Notes: a model not told the origin generated them from the sequence alone. Shown: positions 33,406 through 43,118, counted from the stretch's first letter. The stretch: 64,000 nt of DNA from Ardenticatenaceae bacterium (GCA_020634455.1 JACKBQ010000001.1:558001-622000), one strand, 5' to 3'. Made by a program: numbers and translations.

Positions 33406-33718
33406 CTGTTTAACGTGACCTTTACACCTCATTAACCAGCTTTTCACAGTCTTGCCATTTGCTAAATGTTACTATTTTTGGTGTGCATATGTCCACGAAA
33501 TTTTGCCGTTAGCGCGCACCAGTTCTTCACAAATTGGCCGCCAGGCAGCAGATATTTTTCCAGACGTCGCATACGCAAAGTTAACTAACTAGAAGCACTT
33601 CGCTTGCTGTTTGCAACGGAGATTGTGGTGGTTGGCAAAATGGTTTTGACCTGATCCGTTTCTCCACCAACCAGCAGCGAATGTCATCTGGCACACTTTA
33701 GGGTCAATTGAGGTAAGC
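33406..33718. other. Spacer between the GTPase and hydrolase genes
   Basis: About 313 bases with no gene, no strong hairpin and no clear promoter that I can support. GAGGT just before the GTG at 33719 is the only assigned signal. Confidence 0.55.
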
Positions 33719-34540
33719 GTGAGTTCTATTGTTACCGAACAAGGCATTCTGCATTACGAATCAATAGGACGGGGCCAACCCATCATTTTGTTACATGGTT
33801 GGATCAATTCATGGGATGTCTGGCGTGACATGATGATCAACCTGGCGAACACGAAGCGTTATCGTGTTTATGCTTTGGACTTTTGGGGTTTTGGCGATTC
33901 AGCAAAGGGGTCTCAGTCCCAAACGGCCGCTTTCCAAATTGATGGTTACGTGAATATGGTGCAGCAGTTCATGGATTCCTTGGGCATTCAAAACGCACCT
34001 ATTTTTGGGCACTCAATGGGCGGTACAGTTGCTTTACAGATTTCATTGACCTTCCCTGAACGTGTAGAAAAAGTTGCGCTTGTGGGTTCGCCAATAATCG
34101 GCCGTTCGCTACATCCGTTTTTACGAATGGCTGGTAACCGTTCCATAGCCAAGCTAGTGTGGCGCTACCCCATCATGCTCCATTCTATCATGCGCATTTT
34201 GTTGGCCAAAGATTCCAAAAAAGTGCGCAACATGATTTATCGTGATGTGCAGCGAACAACAATTGAATCATTCTTCCTCAGCATTGGCGACCTGCGTGAC
34301 ACTGATTTGCGTAACCAACTCCCAAAATTGAATATTCCAACTTTGGGCATTTACGGAGCCAAAGACAAAATTGTTTCCCCTATGAATGCCGACTTGCTAA
34401 AAAATGGCGTGAAAACAGTGGAGGTTCAGGTTTTAGACCAGTCACGCCATTTTCCAATGACTGATGAGCCAAAACGCTTTTTACAAACCGTGCATTCTTT
34501 TCTAAACAATTCTTCCGATGACCAGGTATTGCAAGTATGA
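33719..34540 (+). CDS. Alpha/beta hydrolase
   Basis: A 273-residue hydrolase with oxyanion region ILLHGWINSWDVWRDM, nucleophile elbow GHSMGGTVAL (Ser near residue 101), acid in GAKDKIVSP and histidine in QSRHFPMTDEP. The GTG start has GAGGT six bases upstream. It ends with an ATGA overlap into the V4R-domain gene, so the two are coupled. A paralogue at 42264 lacks the serine. Substrate is unknown; the surrounding genes suggest a lipid. Confidence 0.88.
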   Translation: MSSIVTEQGILHYESIGRGQPIILLHGWINSWDVWRDMMINLANTKRYRVYALDFWGFGDSAKGSQSQTAAFQIDGYVNMVQQFMDSLGIQNAPIFGHSMGGTVALQISLTFPERVEKVALVGSPIIGRSLHPFLRMAGNRSIAKLVWRYPIMLHSIMRILLAKDSKKVRNMIYRDVQRTTIESFFLSIGDLRDTDLRNQLPKLNIPTLGIYGAKDKIVSPMNADLLKNGVKTVEVQVLDQSRHFPMTDEPKRFLQTVHSFLNNSSDDQVLQV

Positions 34541-35175
34541 GTCAGCAACTAGCGACAAGAGCTGAATACTACTACCCAAACAAAATGGGGCGCATTGTCC
34601 TGGTAGCGATGGAAGAAATTATGGGACATCATGGCGTAAATGCTGTGCTAAACTTGGCCAAACTTACGCACATGGTAAACAATTACCCACCAAATAATTT
34701 GCAATTGGGCTTTACATTTTCAGAATTCAGCGCTATCCAACAAACCCTGGATGATATGTATGGGGAACGCGGCGGGCGGGGTCTGGCTTTACGGGCCGGG
34801 CGCGAAACCTGGAAATACGCGCTTAAAGAGTTTATGCCAGTTCTAGGCATTACCGATCTTGCCATGCGCATGTTGCCCTTGGGTATTAAAATTAAGATTG
34901 GTTTGGATGTTTTTGCTGAAACGTTTAACAAATTTAGCGATCAACAAGTTCGATTAGGCGAAGATTCTAATCATTATTTGTGGATAATAGAACGCTGCCC
35001 CATTTGCTGGCAGCGTGTTTCTGATACGCCATGCTGTCATTTAGCGGTAGGGTTACTAGAACAAGCCTTGGATTGGGTTAGCCGAGGCAGGCGCTTTAAA
35101 GTTGAGCAGATCAGTTGCATTGCTGCTGGCGATGAAACTTGTACATTAGCTATTGCCAAACAACCAATTGTGTAA
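34537..35175 (+). CDS. V4R (4-vinyl reductase-like) domain protein
   Basis: A 212-residue protein with the V4R small-molecule-binding fold at the C-terminus: YLWIIERCPICWQRV, then CCHLAVGLLEQALDWVS and ISCIAAGDETCTLAI. The Cys/His residues at the ligand pocket are kept. V4R domains bind hydrocarbons or porphyrin precursors and often sense ligands. It has no separate DNA-binding domain that I can see, though residues 10-60 are helical. Coupled to the upstream hydrolase by a four-base overlap. Confidence 0.75.
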   Translation: MSQQLATRAEYYYPNKMGRIVLVAMEEIMGHHGVNAVLNLAKLTHMVNNYPPNNLQLGFTFSEFSAIQQTLDDMYGERGGRGLALRAGRETWKYALKEFMPVLGITDLAMRMLPLGIKIKIGLDVFAETFNKFSDQQVRLGEDSNHYLWIIERCPICWQRVSDTPCCHLAVGLLEQALDWVSRGRRFKVEQISCIAAGDETCTLAIAKQPIV

Positions 35176-35208
35176 AAGCTATTTTTCGGCTTAAGATCGA
35201 GCAGTTTT

Positions 35209-36495
35209 ATGAGACGAATCATCCTTAATGAGCCAAGCTATATAGCGCCATTTAATGAACCGGCGCGGGATTTGCGCGTGCAAAACAAACCGCTTTGGCT
35301 TTGGCAACGCGATTTGCTGGTTCATTTTGCTAATGAAGAACGTGAATACCCTGATTGGGAAGTGGCACGTCAATTGGAAACCGAAGAGGTGGAAAGTCTG
35401 GTCCATCGAGACAATCTCTTCTTCAACCAGTTGTTAATTGATGATTTTATTTCACAGGCCCAGGCGGGTAAACGACCGGTGCGGCTCGCGTTTCATAAAG
35501 ATGATCCGGCCATTGCTAAACACGTACGGCCGTTAACCCACTCTTTTATGCAAAAAGGCGATCTGTTGCTGGCTGATATGTGGTATTTACCCAAAGGTAT
35601 CACGCAAAGCTTGGATGCTGAGCCGTTGGTCATCAACACAGGGTCCAGAGAACGTGGCTATTATCATATTCCCCCTTACATGGCGACTGAATTTGGCGAT
35701 CTGGTATACCAATTGCCTAAAAAAGTGTTTGTCCTGATCGAAAATTGGGTACACCTGTTCGTAGCTGACATTCTGCTGGGCGTTTTTACGCAAGGAGCCA
35801 ATAAAGAAGACTACATCGCCACCAGTTGGTCGTACAAACTGAAAATATTGGCGCGGTCTGTACTTGAACAAAAGCGGGTATTGTCCAGCTCTGAATTAGT
35901 AAAGGTTGGCAAAAATGTGCATATTGACCCAACGGCCGTTATCCACGGTTACACAGTCATAGGCGATAATGTAACCATTGGCGCAGGTGCGGTGATAGAT
36001 AACTGCATTATCGGCAACAACGTTACTATTTCCCAGGGTTGCCAACTATTGCTCAGCGTTGTAAGCGATGGCTGCTTTTTGCCATTCCGAGCCGCCCTGT
36101 TCATGACCACCCTCATGGAAAACACCTCTGTGGCCCAAAACAGTTGTCTTCAGCTTTGCGTGGTAGGGCGAGACTCTTTCATTGGCGCAGGCAACACGTT
36201 TACTGACTTTAATATTTTGGGCGGGCCACTAAAAACCATGAATCATGAAGGCAAGCTTGAAGCCACCAACCTGCTAATTTTGGGTGGTTGTGTCGGACAC
36301 CATTGCCGCCTCGGCTCTGGTGCAATTATCTACGCCGCCCGCACAATTGAATCCGATGTGGTATTGCTGGCTTCTGATGATCACCATTTTATTACCAAAA
36401 ATATCACGTTTGAGCAGAGTGACCATCACGCACATAAAGGCCGGTACCATTACCCACGCCTCTACCCCAGAAAAGGCGAAGTTGGCTCTTTTTAA
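35209..36495 (+). CDS. Left-handed beta-helix (hexapeptide repeat) protein
   Basis: A 428-residue protein. Residues about 240-400 are hexapeptide repeats ([LIV]-G-x4 type) such as VGKNVHIDPTAVIHGYTVIG and DNVTIGAGAVIDNCIIGNNV, the fold of acyl- and nucleotidyltransferases. The N-terminal 230 residues (NEPARDLRVQNKPLWLWQRD and onward) are not a standard sugar nucleotidyltransferase domain and I do not recognise them. It sits between the V4R gene and the acyl-ACP reductase homologue, which makes acyl transfer plausible but unproven. Confidence 0.75.
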   Translation: MRRIILNEPSYIAPFNEPARDLRVQNKPLWLWQRDLLVHFANEEREYPDWEVARQLETEEVESLVHRDNLFFNQLLIDDFISQAQAGKRPVRLAFHKDDPAIAKHVRPLTHSFMQKGDLLLADMWYLPKGITQSLDAEPLVINTGSRERGYYHIPPYMATEFGDLVYQLPKKVFVLIENWVHLFVADILLGVFTQGANKEDYIATSWSYKLKILARSVLEQKRVLSSSELVKVGKNVHIDPTAVIHGYTVIGDNVTIGAGAVIDNCIIGNNVTISQGCQLLLSVVSDGCFLPFRAALFMTTLMENTSVAQNSCLQLCVVGRDSFIGAGNTFTDFNILGGPLKTMNHEGKLEATNLLILGGCVGHHCRLGSGAIIYAARTIESDVVLLASDDHHFITKNITFEQSDHHAHKGRYHYPRLYPRKGEVGSF

Positions 36496-36580
36496 GTGAT
36501 ATACAAATTGCAGAAAGTAGCATTGTAAGGGACAGAATTACCATTGAACACAAATTCATCCCAGCTACACTCAACATATT

Positions 36581-37726
36581 ATGCAGGATAGTTTTGCCTT
36601 TATTATTCATCCGTTAAACCCCAAGCGAGACGTCAGTCGCAAATATCCTGCGCTGGGCAAATTACCAGCCTGGCTTATTGAATTTCTCTCCATTTTTTAC
36701 CCACCAGTGTTTATTTCAGAAATTGAAGGCGTACGCTCAGTGGAAAACGGCCGTTCCCTGCAAGGTTGGTTTGTGGCTTGCCCGCTTACCCCCAATATGA
36801 TGCTACGTCTACCTACCCCGCTGGTTTACCGCAAAATTGTGCAAACCGGCAAGCTGGCTGAAAAACTAGGTGCCAAAATCTTAGGGCTAGGTGCATTCAC
36901 CTCCGTTGTGGGGGATGGGGGCATTTCGATTGCCAAACAACTCAGCATTCCGGTTACAACTGGCGACAGCTACACCGTAGCCCAGGCAGCCCACGCCGTG
37001 CGCGAAGCGGCCGTTTTGCTAGACAAGCCGCTCGCACAATCAACAGTAGCCATTGTGGGAGCCACCGGCGCTATCGGCTCGGTTTGTGCCCAACTATTGG
37101 CTCCAGATTGCGGCAAAATGATCCTCATTGGACGACGGGTAGAAAAGCTGGCAGAAGTGGCAACGGCCGTTCGCCACCAAGGCGGTCAAGAGGTCATCGT
37201 ATCTGCCAACATGGATGATTTGGCTCAGGCCCACTTCATCATCACCGTCACCAGCGCCGTGGATACGATTATTGAACCCCAACATTTGCGTCACGGAGCC
37301 GTCGTGTGCGACGTTTCTCGTCCCCGCGATGTCTCTAAACAAGTTGCCGAACAACGCCCTGATATTTTGGTCATCGAAGGGGGCATGGTCGAAATTCCCG
37401 GCCCGGTTAACTTCAATTTTGACTTTGGCTTTCCACCCAAAATGGCCTACGCTTGCATGGCGGAGACAATGGCGCTGGCCTTAGACAAAACTTACGTATC
37501 TTTCACGCTAGGAAAAGACATAAAATTGTCGCAAGTACAGACAATTGATACAATCGCTCAACGGCATGGTTTTAAGCTTGGCGGCTTTAGAAGTTTTGAA
37601 CAAGCCGTCTCAAGTAACAAAATAGCATTCGTAAAAGCTGCTCAACTCTCAGACCAGAATGCTGGCGCTGCCGTTCCGTATATAAACCCTAACAACCACA
37701 TTTCTGTGGACCCTGTAATTATTTAA
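36581..37726 (+). CDS. Homologue of cyanobacterial long-chain acyl-ACP reductase
   Basis: A 381-residue NAD(P)-binding protein with the pattern of acyl-[ACP] reductase (AAR), which makes fatty aldehydes in cyanobacteria: FAFIIHPLN at the start, GAKILGLGAFTSVVGDGG, PVTTGDSYTVAQAA, the Rossmann motif VAIVGATGAIGSVCAQLLA, and PPKMAYACMAETMALAL. The last aligns with the AAR segment that, as I recall, carries the catalytic cysteine. No aldehyde decarbonylase is in the window. Overall similarity is family level; the true substrate may differ. Confidence 0.75.
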   Translation: MQDSFAFIIHPLNPKRDVSRKYPALGKLPAWLIEFLSIFYPPVFISEIEGVRSVENGRSLQGWFVACPLTPNMMLRLPTPLVYRKIVQTGKLAEKLGAKILGLGAFTSVVGDGGISIAKQLSIPVTTGDSYTVAQAAHAVREAAVLLDKPLAQSTVAIVGATGAIGSVCAQLLAPDCGKMILIGRRVEKLAEVATAVRHQGGQEVIVSANMDDLAQAHFIITVTSAVDTIIEPQHLRHGAVVCDVSRPRDVSKQVAEQRPDILVIEGGMVEIPGPVNFNFDFGFPPKMAYACMAETMALALDKTYVSFTLGKDIKLSQVQTIDTIAQRHGFKLGGFRSFEQAVSSNKIAFVKAAQLSDQNAGAAVPYINPNNHISVDPVII

Positions 37727-37745
37727 TCTGCCAAGGAACAAGCTC

Positions 37746-38639
37746 ATGAGCAACGGCCGTATTTTAATAGTAGAAGACGACTTTGATATTTCTAACATGT
37801 TGCGCATTTTCTTCACCGGGCAAGGTTACCACGTTGATGTGGCCGCCCGTGGCAATGACGCCCTGGAACTTTGCCGCAAAAAACTCCCCGACCTCATCGT
37901 ATTAGACATCATGCTGCCAGACATGAACGGGTACGAAGTCTGCAAAGTGATGCGCACAACTACCCGTACCAGCCACATCCCCATCATCTTCCTTACCCAA
38001 AAAGATGAACGAAGCGACCGCATTGCCGGGTTGGAGCTAGGCGCGGATGATTACATCACCAAACCGTTTGACATTGAAGAGCTAAAACTGCGCGTGCGCA
38101 CAGCCATCAACACCTACAAAAGACACAACATGACAGACCCAATCACCGGGTTGCCCAGTAGTCGCCTCATTGAAGATCAGCTTCGGGCACTCATGCGCAA
38201 CAAAGATTGGACCTATTTGCAAATCGGCATTGATCACATCGAACCATTTAGCGATGAATACGGCTTTTTAGCTCGCGATGAGGTGCTACGCTTTACCACT
38301 TTGCTGCTAAATGAAGTGGATGACGCCCAAGGCACCCTGGACGATTTTATTGGTCATGCCACCAGTAATACCTTTGTTCTGGTATCTCACGCTGAAGATA
38401 TTTCTAGCATAGTCAATGACCTACGCCAGCAGTTTGACGAAGGTATTCTCTCGCATTACAGCTTTATAGACCGGGAGCAAGGCGGCATTATGCAGCCAGA
38501 TGGCAATCTGGTACCGCTGATGAAGCTGTCAATTGGCATTGTTTCAGATAAAACGCAGCGCTTTTCCGATATTCGCGAAATAACAGAAACGGCCGCAGAA
38601 ATGCGACGTCTGGATAGAGATAAACAAGCCCAACAATAA
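37746..38639 (+). CDS. Response regulator with degenerate GGDEF-like domain
   Basis: A 297-residue protein. Residues 1-120 are a full receiver domain (ILIVEDDFD, phospho-acceptor in LIVLDIMLP, TQKDE, then Lys in ITKPFD). The rest has the frame of a GGDEF domain (MTDPITGLPSSRLIEDQLR) but where GG(D/E)EF is expected it reads HATSNTFV, so it should not make cyclic-di-GMP. AAGGA lies before the ATG. It is followed by the multi-GAF kinase, its likely partner. Confidence 0.85.
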   Translation: MSNGRILIVEDDFDISNMLRIFFTGQGYHVDVAARGNDALELCRKKLPDLIVLDIMLPDMNGYEVCKVMRTTTRTSHIPIIFLTQKDERSDRIAGLELGADDYITKPFDIEELKLRVRTAINTYKRHNMTDPITGLPSSRLIEDQLRALMRNKDWTYLQIGIDHIEPFSDEYGFLARDEVLRFTTLLLNEVDDAQGTLDDFIGHATSNTFVLVSHAEDISSIVNDLRQQFDEGILSHYSFIDREQGGIMQPDGNLVPLMKLSIGIVSDKTQRFSDIREITETAAEMRRLDRDKQAQQ

Positions 38640-38744
38640 CAACATTCTCATCCCACTAACATGTATCGTAACAAGCCAGGCACAGAAACAAAGCGCACTT
38701 TTTCTGTGATTTGTACAGGTAACAGCTGAGGTTTTATACGCAAG

Positions 38745-41700
38745 ATGGAAAAAGAATTGACCTCGGCTATGATTTGGAGTTTGTTTGACAGCCTTCATGA
38801 AGGCATTCTCATAGCTGAGACTGACGGCACGATTTTATATTTGAATGATGCAGCAGGCATGTTTCTAGGCTTGCCGTCTCATGTTTCATCATTACAAGCC
38901 CTCAGCCACCTTTTTACCCCGCCAACCCAATGGCAAGAATGCCTTTCACCGCCATTTTCAACCACAATTTCTGCTGAAAACGGCCGTTTCCTAACCCTCC
39001 ATACCCATTCCATTGAATTTAATGGCAACCGATACGTTCAAATTGTACTCACCGCCAACCGCCTACCTACAAACAACCATCACGCTGAAGAAGCCGAGCT
39101 ATTTCAACAAGATATTGACCGCAGCCGAGAATTTGAACTGCTGCTGGCCAGCAGCAATGCCTTTTCCAGCACATTAGACAAGGCCACAATCCTGGAAACA
39201 TTGGCCCGGCAAGCCATTGAAGCGATTCAAGGTACTGGCTGTACCATCTATCAATGGTTATCTAGCCAAGACGAGCTGGTTGTTTTGCACGATTTATCCA
39301 ACGAACAAGAAACGGCCGTCCCCCCCACAGCCAACCGCCTGCCCATTCCAGACTCAGCCATCCTGGCCGCCACCTTAAAGCGCCAACAGCCACAAACCCT
39401 TGTACTGACTAGCGAAGATGGCCACAATCTACCGCTGCCCGCTTGGGTCACACCTGAAATGTCCGTTTGCACCCTGATACCGCTGGTACTTACTGGCGAA
39501 ACCTATGGATTTATTCAGCTGCTCACAAAAAACGGCCGTAACCCCAACGCCACCCAGCACGAACAAAAACTGCTCACCGCCCTGGCTAATCAGGCAGCCT
39601 CTGCCTTGGAAATCGCCCTCATATTTGAAGACACCTACGAACGGGAACGATTCTACGGCGCAATGGGCAATGTTAGCCTCGCCCTCAACTCCAGCCTGGA
39701 TCGCGAAACCGTACTCAACCTCATTTGCAGCGAAGGTCGGCGTATTTTTAACGTAGACGGCGCATACATCTGGCAACTAGAAGGCGACCAACTCGTCGGC
39801 AGCGCGGCCGCTGGACACGGCGCGGCCGAATTTCTTGGCACAATCATTGATAAAGATGATACAACCAGCTTTGTTACTCAACTGGCCCAATCTGGCGAAC
39901 CCACTTTTGTCAACCGCATCACCAACAAAACCCAAGTCGAAGTACGGCTCCCTCAGCCTGAAATCATCCAGTCCGTACTCGGCGTACCGTTGCTACGCGA
40001 AGACGACCTCACCGGCATCCTCATTTTGGCCGACACACAGCAGCCCAACCGATTCACCAACAAAGATATCAGCTGGGCCACCACCTTTGGCGGACAGGTT
40101 GCCATTGCCCTGCAAAACGCCAAATTATTTGAAGAACTCCGCTCCTTCAACGAGACGCTGGATCACCGCGTCATGGAACGCACACAGGCGCTGAACGACG
40201 AAAGTAACCGCGTTAAAATTTTATTGCGCATCACCACAGAGCTTTCAGCCAGCCTTGACCAGGACAGAGTGCTCAATCAAGCATTGCATCTGGTAAATGG
40301 CGTGGTCAATGCAGAAGAAGGCGCCATTCTGCTCATTGATCAAGAATCGGGCGAATTTATTTTCCAGGCTGCCATCGGTGGCGAACGGCCGATTCCCATT
40401 GGCGGCATTCCCAGCGGCATGATGCGCAACGAAGGGCTGGCTGGCTGGATGATTGATAATCGTTCGGCCGTCATTGTGCATGACACACGCCAAGACTCAC
40501 GCTGGCTAGAACGCGAAACCAGCACGAAACAACGCTCCGTTCTGGGTGTGCCGCTCGTCTCCAACGAAGATGAAGAAGTTATTGGCGTTTTGATGATGTT
40601 CCACACCAGGCCAAACACCTTTACAGATCAGCAGCTAGACCTTGTAGAAGCGGCGGCTATACAGGTAACCAACGCCATTAGCAATGCCAGCCTATACAAG
40701 CTCATTTTTGAACAAGCAGAGCAGCTTGGCTCTATGCTGCGCACCGAAATCATCCAAAAAGCAAACCTGGAAGCCATTTTGGAAAGCATCGCCGATGGGG
40801 TGATTGTGGCAGATAGCCAAAACAAGGTAGACATCGCCAATTTGCCGGCCTGCAACATTTTGGGCATACCACGGAATCAATTATTGGGCAAATCCATTAA
40901 CGAGCTACTGGGGCTGTACGGCCACTTTGGCGAATCGTGGCTGCATACAATCAACGATTGGGCACACAATGCTGACCGCATTGAGCAGTGGACATTTTTG
41001 GCAGATCAGCTAGAGATCGAAGACAAGTTCATCAGCGTCCACCTTTCGCCTGTACTATCTGACAACCAGTTTTACGGCACGGTTTCCATTTTCCGTGACA
41101 TCACCAAGGAAGTAGAGGTAGACAAGCTCAAAAGCGAGTTTGTCTCGACGGTGTCTCACGAGCTGCGCACGCCGATGACCTCCATCAAAGGCTATGCCGA
41201 CCTGATGCTGATGGGCGCTGCCGGGGAGATGACAGAACCGCAAATTCGGTATTTAGAGGTCATCAAAAACAATGCGGACCGGTTGCACATGCTGGTGAAT
41301 GATTTGCTGGATATTTCGCGCATCGAGACAGGCAAGACGGGTCTGGATTTACGGCCGTTAGACATCCCACAAATTATTGAACAGGTAGTAGAGGGACATT
41401 TAAACGGCCGTATTCAACACGAAGGCCGCACCATCCAGGTAACCACCGAGCTGGCCCCCAGCCTGCCTTTGGTCAATGCTGACCACGCCCGCATCACCCA
41501 AATTCTTACAAACCTGGTTGACAATGCGCTCAACTACACACCGGATAACGGCCGTATCACCATCAACGCCCGCGCCACCCACAGCTACGTCCATATCAGC
41601 GTCAAAGACAGTGGCATCGGCATCGCCAAAGAAAACCAGGACAAAATCTTCGACCGCTTCTACCGTGCCGACGATTCTGATGTACAGCGCGTGCCCGGCA

Positions 41701-41837
41701 CTGGCCTGGGGTTGGCCATTGTCCGCAGCCTCATCGAAATGCACGGCGGCCGATTAAAGGTTGAGAGCGAACTCGGCAAAGGCAGCACATTCACCTTTAA
41801 CATCCCGGTTGTTATTGAAGATAGCGACCCAACGTAA
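38745..41837 (+). CDS. PAS/GAF sensor histidine kinase
   Basis: A 1030-residue soluble kinase. Order: PAS (about 8-105), GAF (128-290), GAF (305-460), coiled segment, GAF (495-650), PAS (670-790), HisKA with VSTVSHELRTPMTSIKGYAD (His near 806) and HATPase_c with LVDNALNYTPDNG, KDSGIGIAKENQD and GTGLGLAIV (to 1022). No membrane helix is evident, so it should sense cytosolic or membrane-soluble signals through the GAF/PAS domains. It stands between two response regulator genes in the same direction. Confidence 0.93.
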   Translation: MEKELTSAMIWSLFDSLHEGILIAETDGTILYLNDAAGMFLGLPSHVSSLQALSHLFTPPTQWQECLSPPFSTTISAENGRFLTLHTHSIEFNGNRYVQIVLTANRLPTNNHHAEEAELFQQDIDRSREFELLLASSNAFSSTLDKATILETLARQAIEAIQGTGCTIYQWLSSQDELVVLHDLSNEQETAVPPTANRLPIPDSAILAATLKRQQPQTLVLTSEDGHNLPLPAWVTPEMSVCTLIPLVLTGETYGFIQLLTKNGRNPNATQHEQKLLTALANQAASALEIALIFEDTYERERFYGAMGNVSLALNSSLDRETVLNLICSEGRRIFNVDGAYIWQLEGDQLVGSAAAGHGAAEFLGTIIDKDDTTSFVTQLAQSGEPTFVNRITNKTQVEVRLPQPEIIQSVLGVPLLREDDLTGILILADTQQPNRFTNKDISWATTFGGQVAIALQNAKLFEELRSFNETLDHRVMERTQALNDESNRVKILLRITTELSASLDQDRVLNQALHLVNGVVNAEEGAILLIDQESGEFIFQAAIGGERPIPIGGIPSGMMRNEGLAGWMIDNRSAVIVHDTRQDSRWLERETSTKQRSVLGVPLVSNEDEEVIGVLMMFHTRPNTFTDQQLDLVEAAAIQVTNAISNASLYKLIFEQAEQLGSMLRTEIIQKANLEAILESIADGVIVADSQNKVDIANLPACNILGIPRNQLLGKSINELLGLYGHFGESWLHTINDWAHNADRIEQWTFLADQLEIEDKFISVHLSPVLSDNQFYGTVSIFRDITKEVEVDKLKSEFVSTVSHELRTPMTSIKGYADLMLMGAAGEMTEPQIRYLEVIKNNADRLHMLVNDLLDISRIETGKTGLDLRPLDIPQIIEQVVEGHLNGRIQHEGRTIQVTTELAPSLPLVNADHARITQILTNLVDNALNYTPDNGRITINARATHSYVHISVKDSGIGIAKENQDKIFDRFYRADDSDVQRVPGTGLGLAIVRSLIEMHGGRLKVESELGKGSTFTFNIPVVIEDSDPT

Positions 41838-41882
41838 CCATTTTTCAATCATGCGTAAGTTGCGCAACTGGCAAGAAATAAC

Positions 41883-42260
41883 ATGACAAAAATTTTAGTC
41901 GCCGAAGATGATCAGGATATTCGCGAATTGATTGTACTCACCCTTCAATTTGGCGGGTTCAACGTAACCCCCGTTGAAGATGGCTCTTTGGCTGTTGAAA
42001 AAGCGAAGGCAGAATCATTTGACTTGATTTTGATGGACGTGCGCATGCCCCGCATGACCGGGTACGAAGCGTGCCGCCGCTTAAAAGAGATGGATACAAC
42101 CCAAAATATCCCCATCATCTTCCTTTCAGCAAAAGGGCAAGAGCAAGAAATTCAAACAGGTATAGATGCGGGCGCGGCTGATTACATCCTAAAACCGTTT
42201 GCGCCGGACACACTGATCAACACAATCAACAAGGTATTGAGCAAAAGCAAAGCTGGCTAA
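41883..42260 (+). CDS. CheY-like single-domain response regulator
   Basis: A 125-residue receiver with acidic pocket VAEDDQD, phospho-acceptor in LILMDVRMP, LSAKGQ with the conserved Ser, and Lys in ILKPFAP. No output domain. It starts 45 bases after the histidine kinase and is followed after three bases by the second hydrolase gene, so the three are probably one transcript. Confidence 0.93.
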   Translation: MTKILVAEDDQDIRELIVLTLQFGGFNVTPVEDGSLAVEKAKAESFDLILMDVRMPRMTGYEACRRLKEMDTTQNIPIIFLSAKGQEQEIQTGIDAGAADYILKPFAPDTLINTINKVLSKSKAG

Positions 42261-42263
42261 ACC

Positions 42264-43052
42264 ATGAGCATCACCACCATAGACAGCCAACTCATTCATT
42301 ATGAAGTGCTAGGCCGAGGCCAGCCGTTGATTTTTATTCACGGCTGGGTAGGTTCCTGGCGCTATTGGTGGCCGTCTATGCAAGCGCTCTCTGCACATTA
42401 CCGCACCTTCGCCTTTGACTTGTGGGGCTTTGGGGATTCTAGCAAATCTCCAGATGCCTATTCGATGAACGCCTATGTCACAATGGTAGACCAGTTCATT
42501 GACAAATTAGGCGTAGCTAGACCGGTAATCTTGGTGGGGCACGGGCTTGGAGCGGCCGTTGCCCTCAGCTACACAGCTCAAAATCGAGACAATGTGGCCA
42601 AAATTGCGGCCATCTCATTGCCCATAGCTGGTAACTACCTCACCAACAAACTGCAAGGAGCCGACAACGATTCAATGGTTGGTCGTATTTTAGGGCGGGA
42701 AAGCTTTAGCGAGCTAGACAGTGAAATTCGTAAAGTTGACCCCACGGCCGTTTCCAAATCCATTGAAGAGATAAGTGGCCTGAACTATGTGACTGAAATT
42801 AACAATTTGGAACGGCCGTTGCTGCTGGTATACGGCCGTCAAGACAGCCTCGTGCTCCCTCCAAACGGAGAATACAGCTATCTTCAGCAATCCATCAACG
42901 ACCGCTTTTACGTGGAACTGGAACTGTGCCACCACTTTCCCATGCTGCAAGAAAAAGCGAAATTCAACCGACTCCTCCTCGATTTCATCATTGCTAGCGC
43001 CGATCTCACCCAACTGACCGTCAAAGATTATTGGACCCGGCGAATTCGGTAG
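42264..43052 (+). CDS. Alpha/beta-hydrolase paralogue lacking the nucleophilic serine
   Basis: A 262-residue alpha/beta-hydrolase-fold protein clearly related to the gene at 33719: shared IFIHGWVGSWRYWW, FDLWGFGDSSKSPDAYSM and AYVTMVDQFIDKLGV. The nucleophile elbow reads LVGHGLGAAVAL, glycine replacing the serine of GHSMGG. The acid (YGRQDSLVLPP) and the histidine (ELCHHFPML) are kept. It is either a pseudoenzyme, perhaps a ligand-binding receptor, or an enzyme that does not need serine. It follows a response regulator gene by three bases, which favours a signalling role; this is inference. Confidence 0.85.
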   Translation: MSITTIDSQLIHYEVLGRGQPLIFIHGWVGSWRYWWPSMQALSAHYRTFAFDLWGFGDSSKSPDAYSMNAYVTMVDQFIDKLGVARPVILVGHGLGAAVALSYTAQNRDNVAKIAAISLPIAGNYLTNKLQGADNDSMVGRILGRESFSELDSEIRKVDPTAVSKSIEEISGLNYVTEINNLERPLLLVYGRQDSLVLPPNGEYSYLQQSINDRFYVELELCHHFPMLQEKAKFNRLLLDFIIASADLTQLTVKDYWTRRIR

Positions 43053-43089
43053 CCGTGCAACTGCCCCAAATTTACTATTGACAAAGTAA

Positions 43090-43118
43090 TTGACGAAAAA
43101 AAAAGAAGATGCTATACT
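43090..43118 (+). promoter_or_regulatory. Strong promoter ahead of an intrinsic terminator
   Basis: TTGACG (43090-43095), 17-base spacer rich in A, TATACT (43113-43118). Transcription would start near 43125, inside a C-rich leader. Confidence 0.75.

Noticed and set aside
37746..38639. Active diguanylate cyclase
   Set aside because: The GGDEF signature is replaced by HATSNTFV, so catalysis is not expected.
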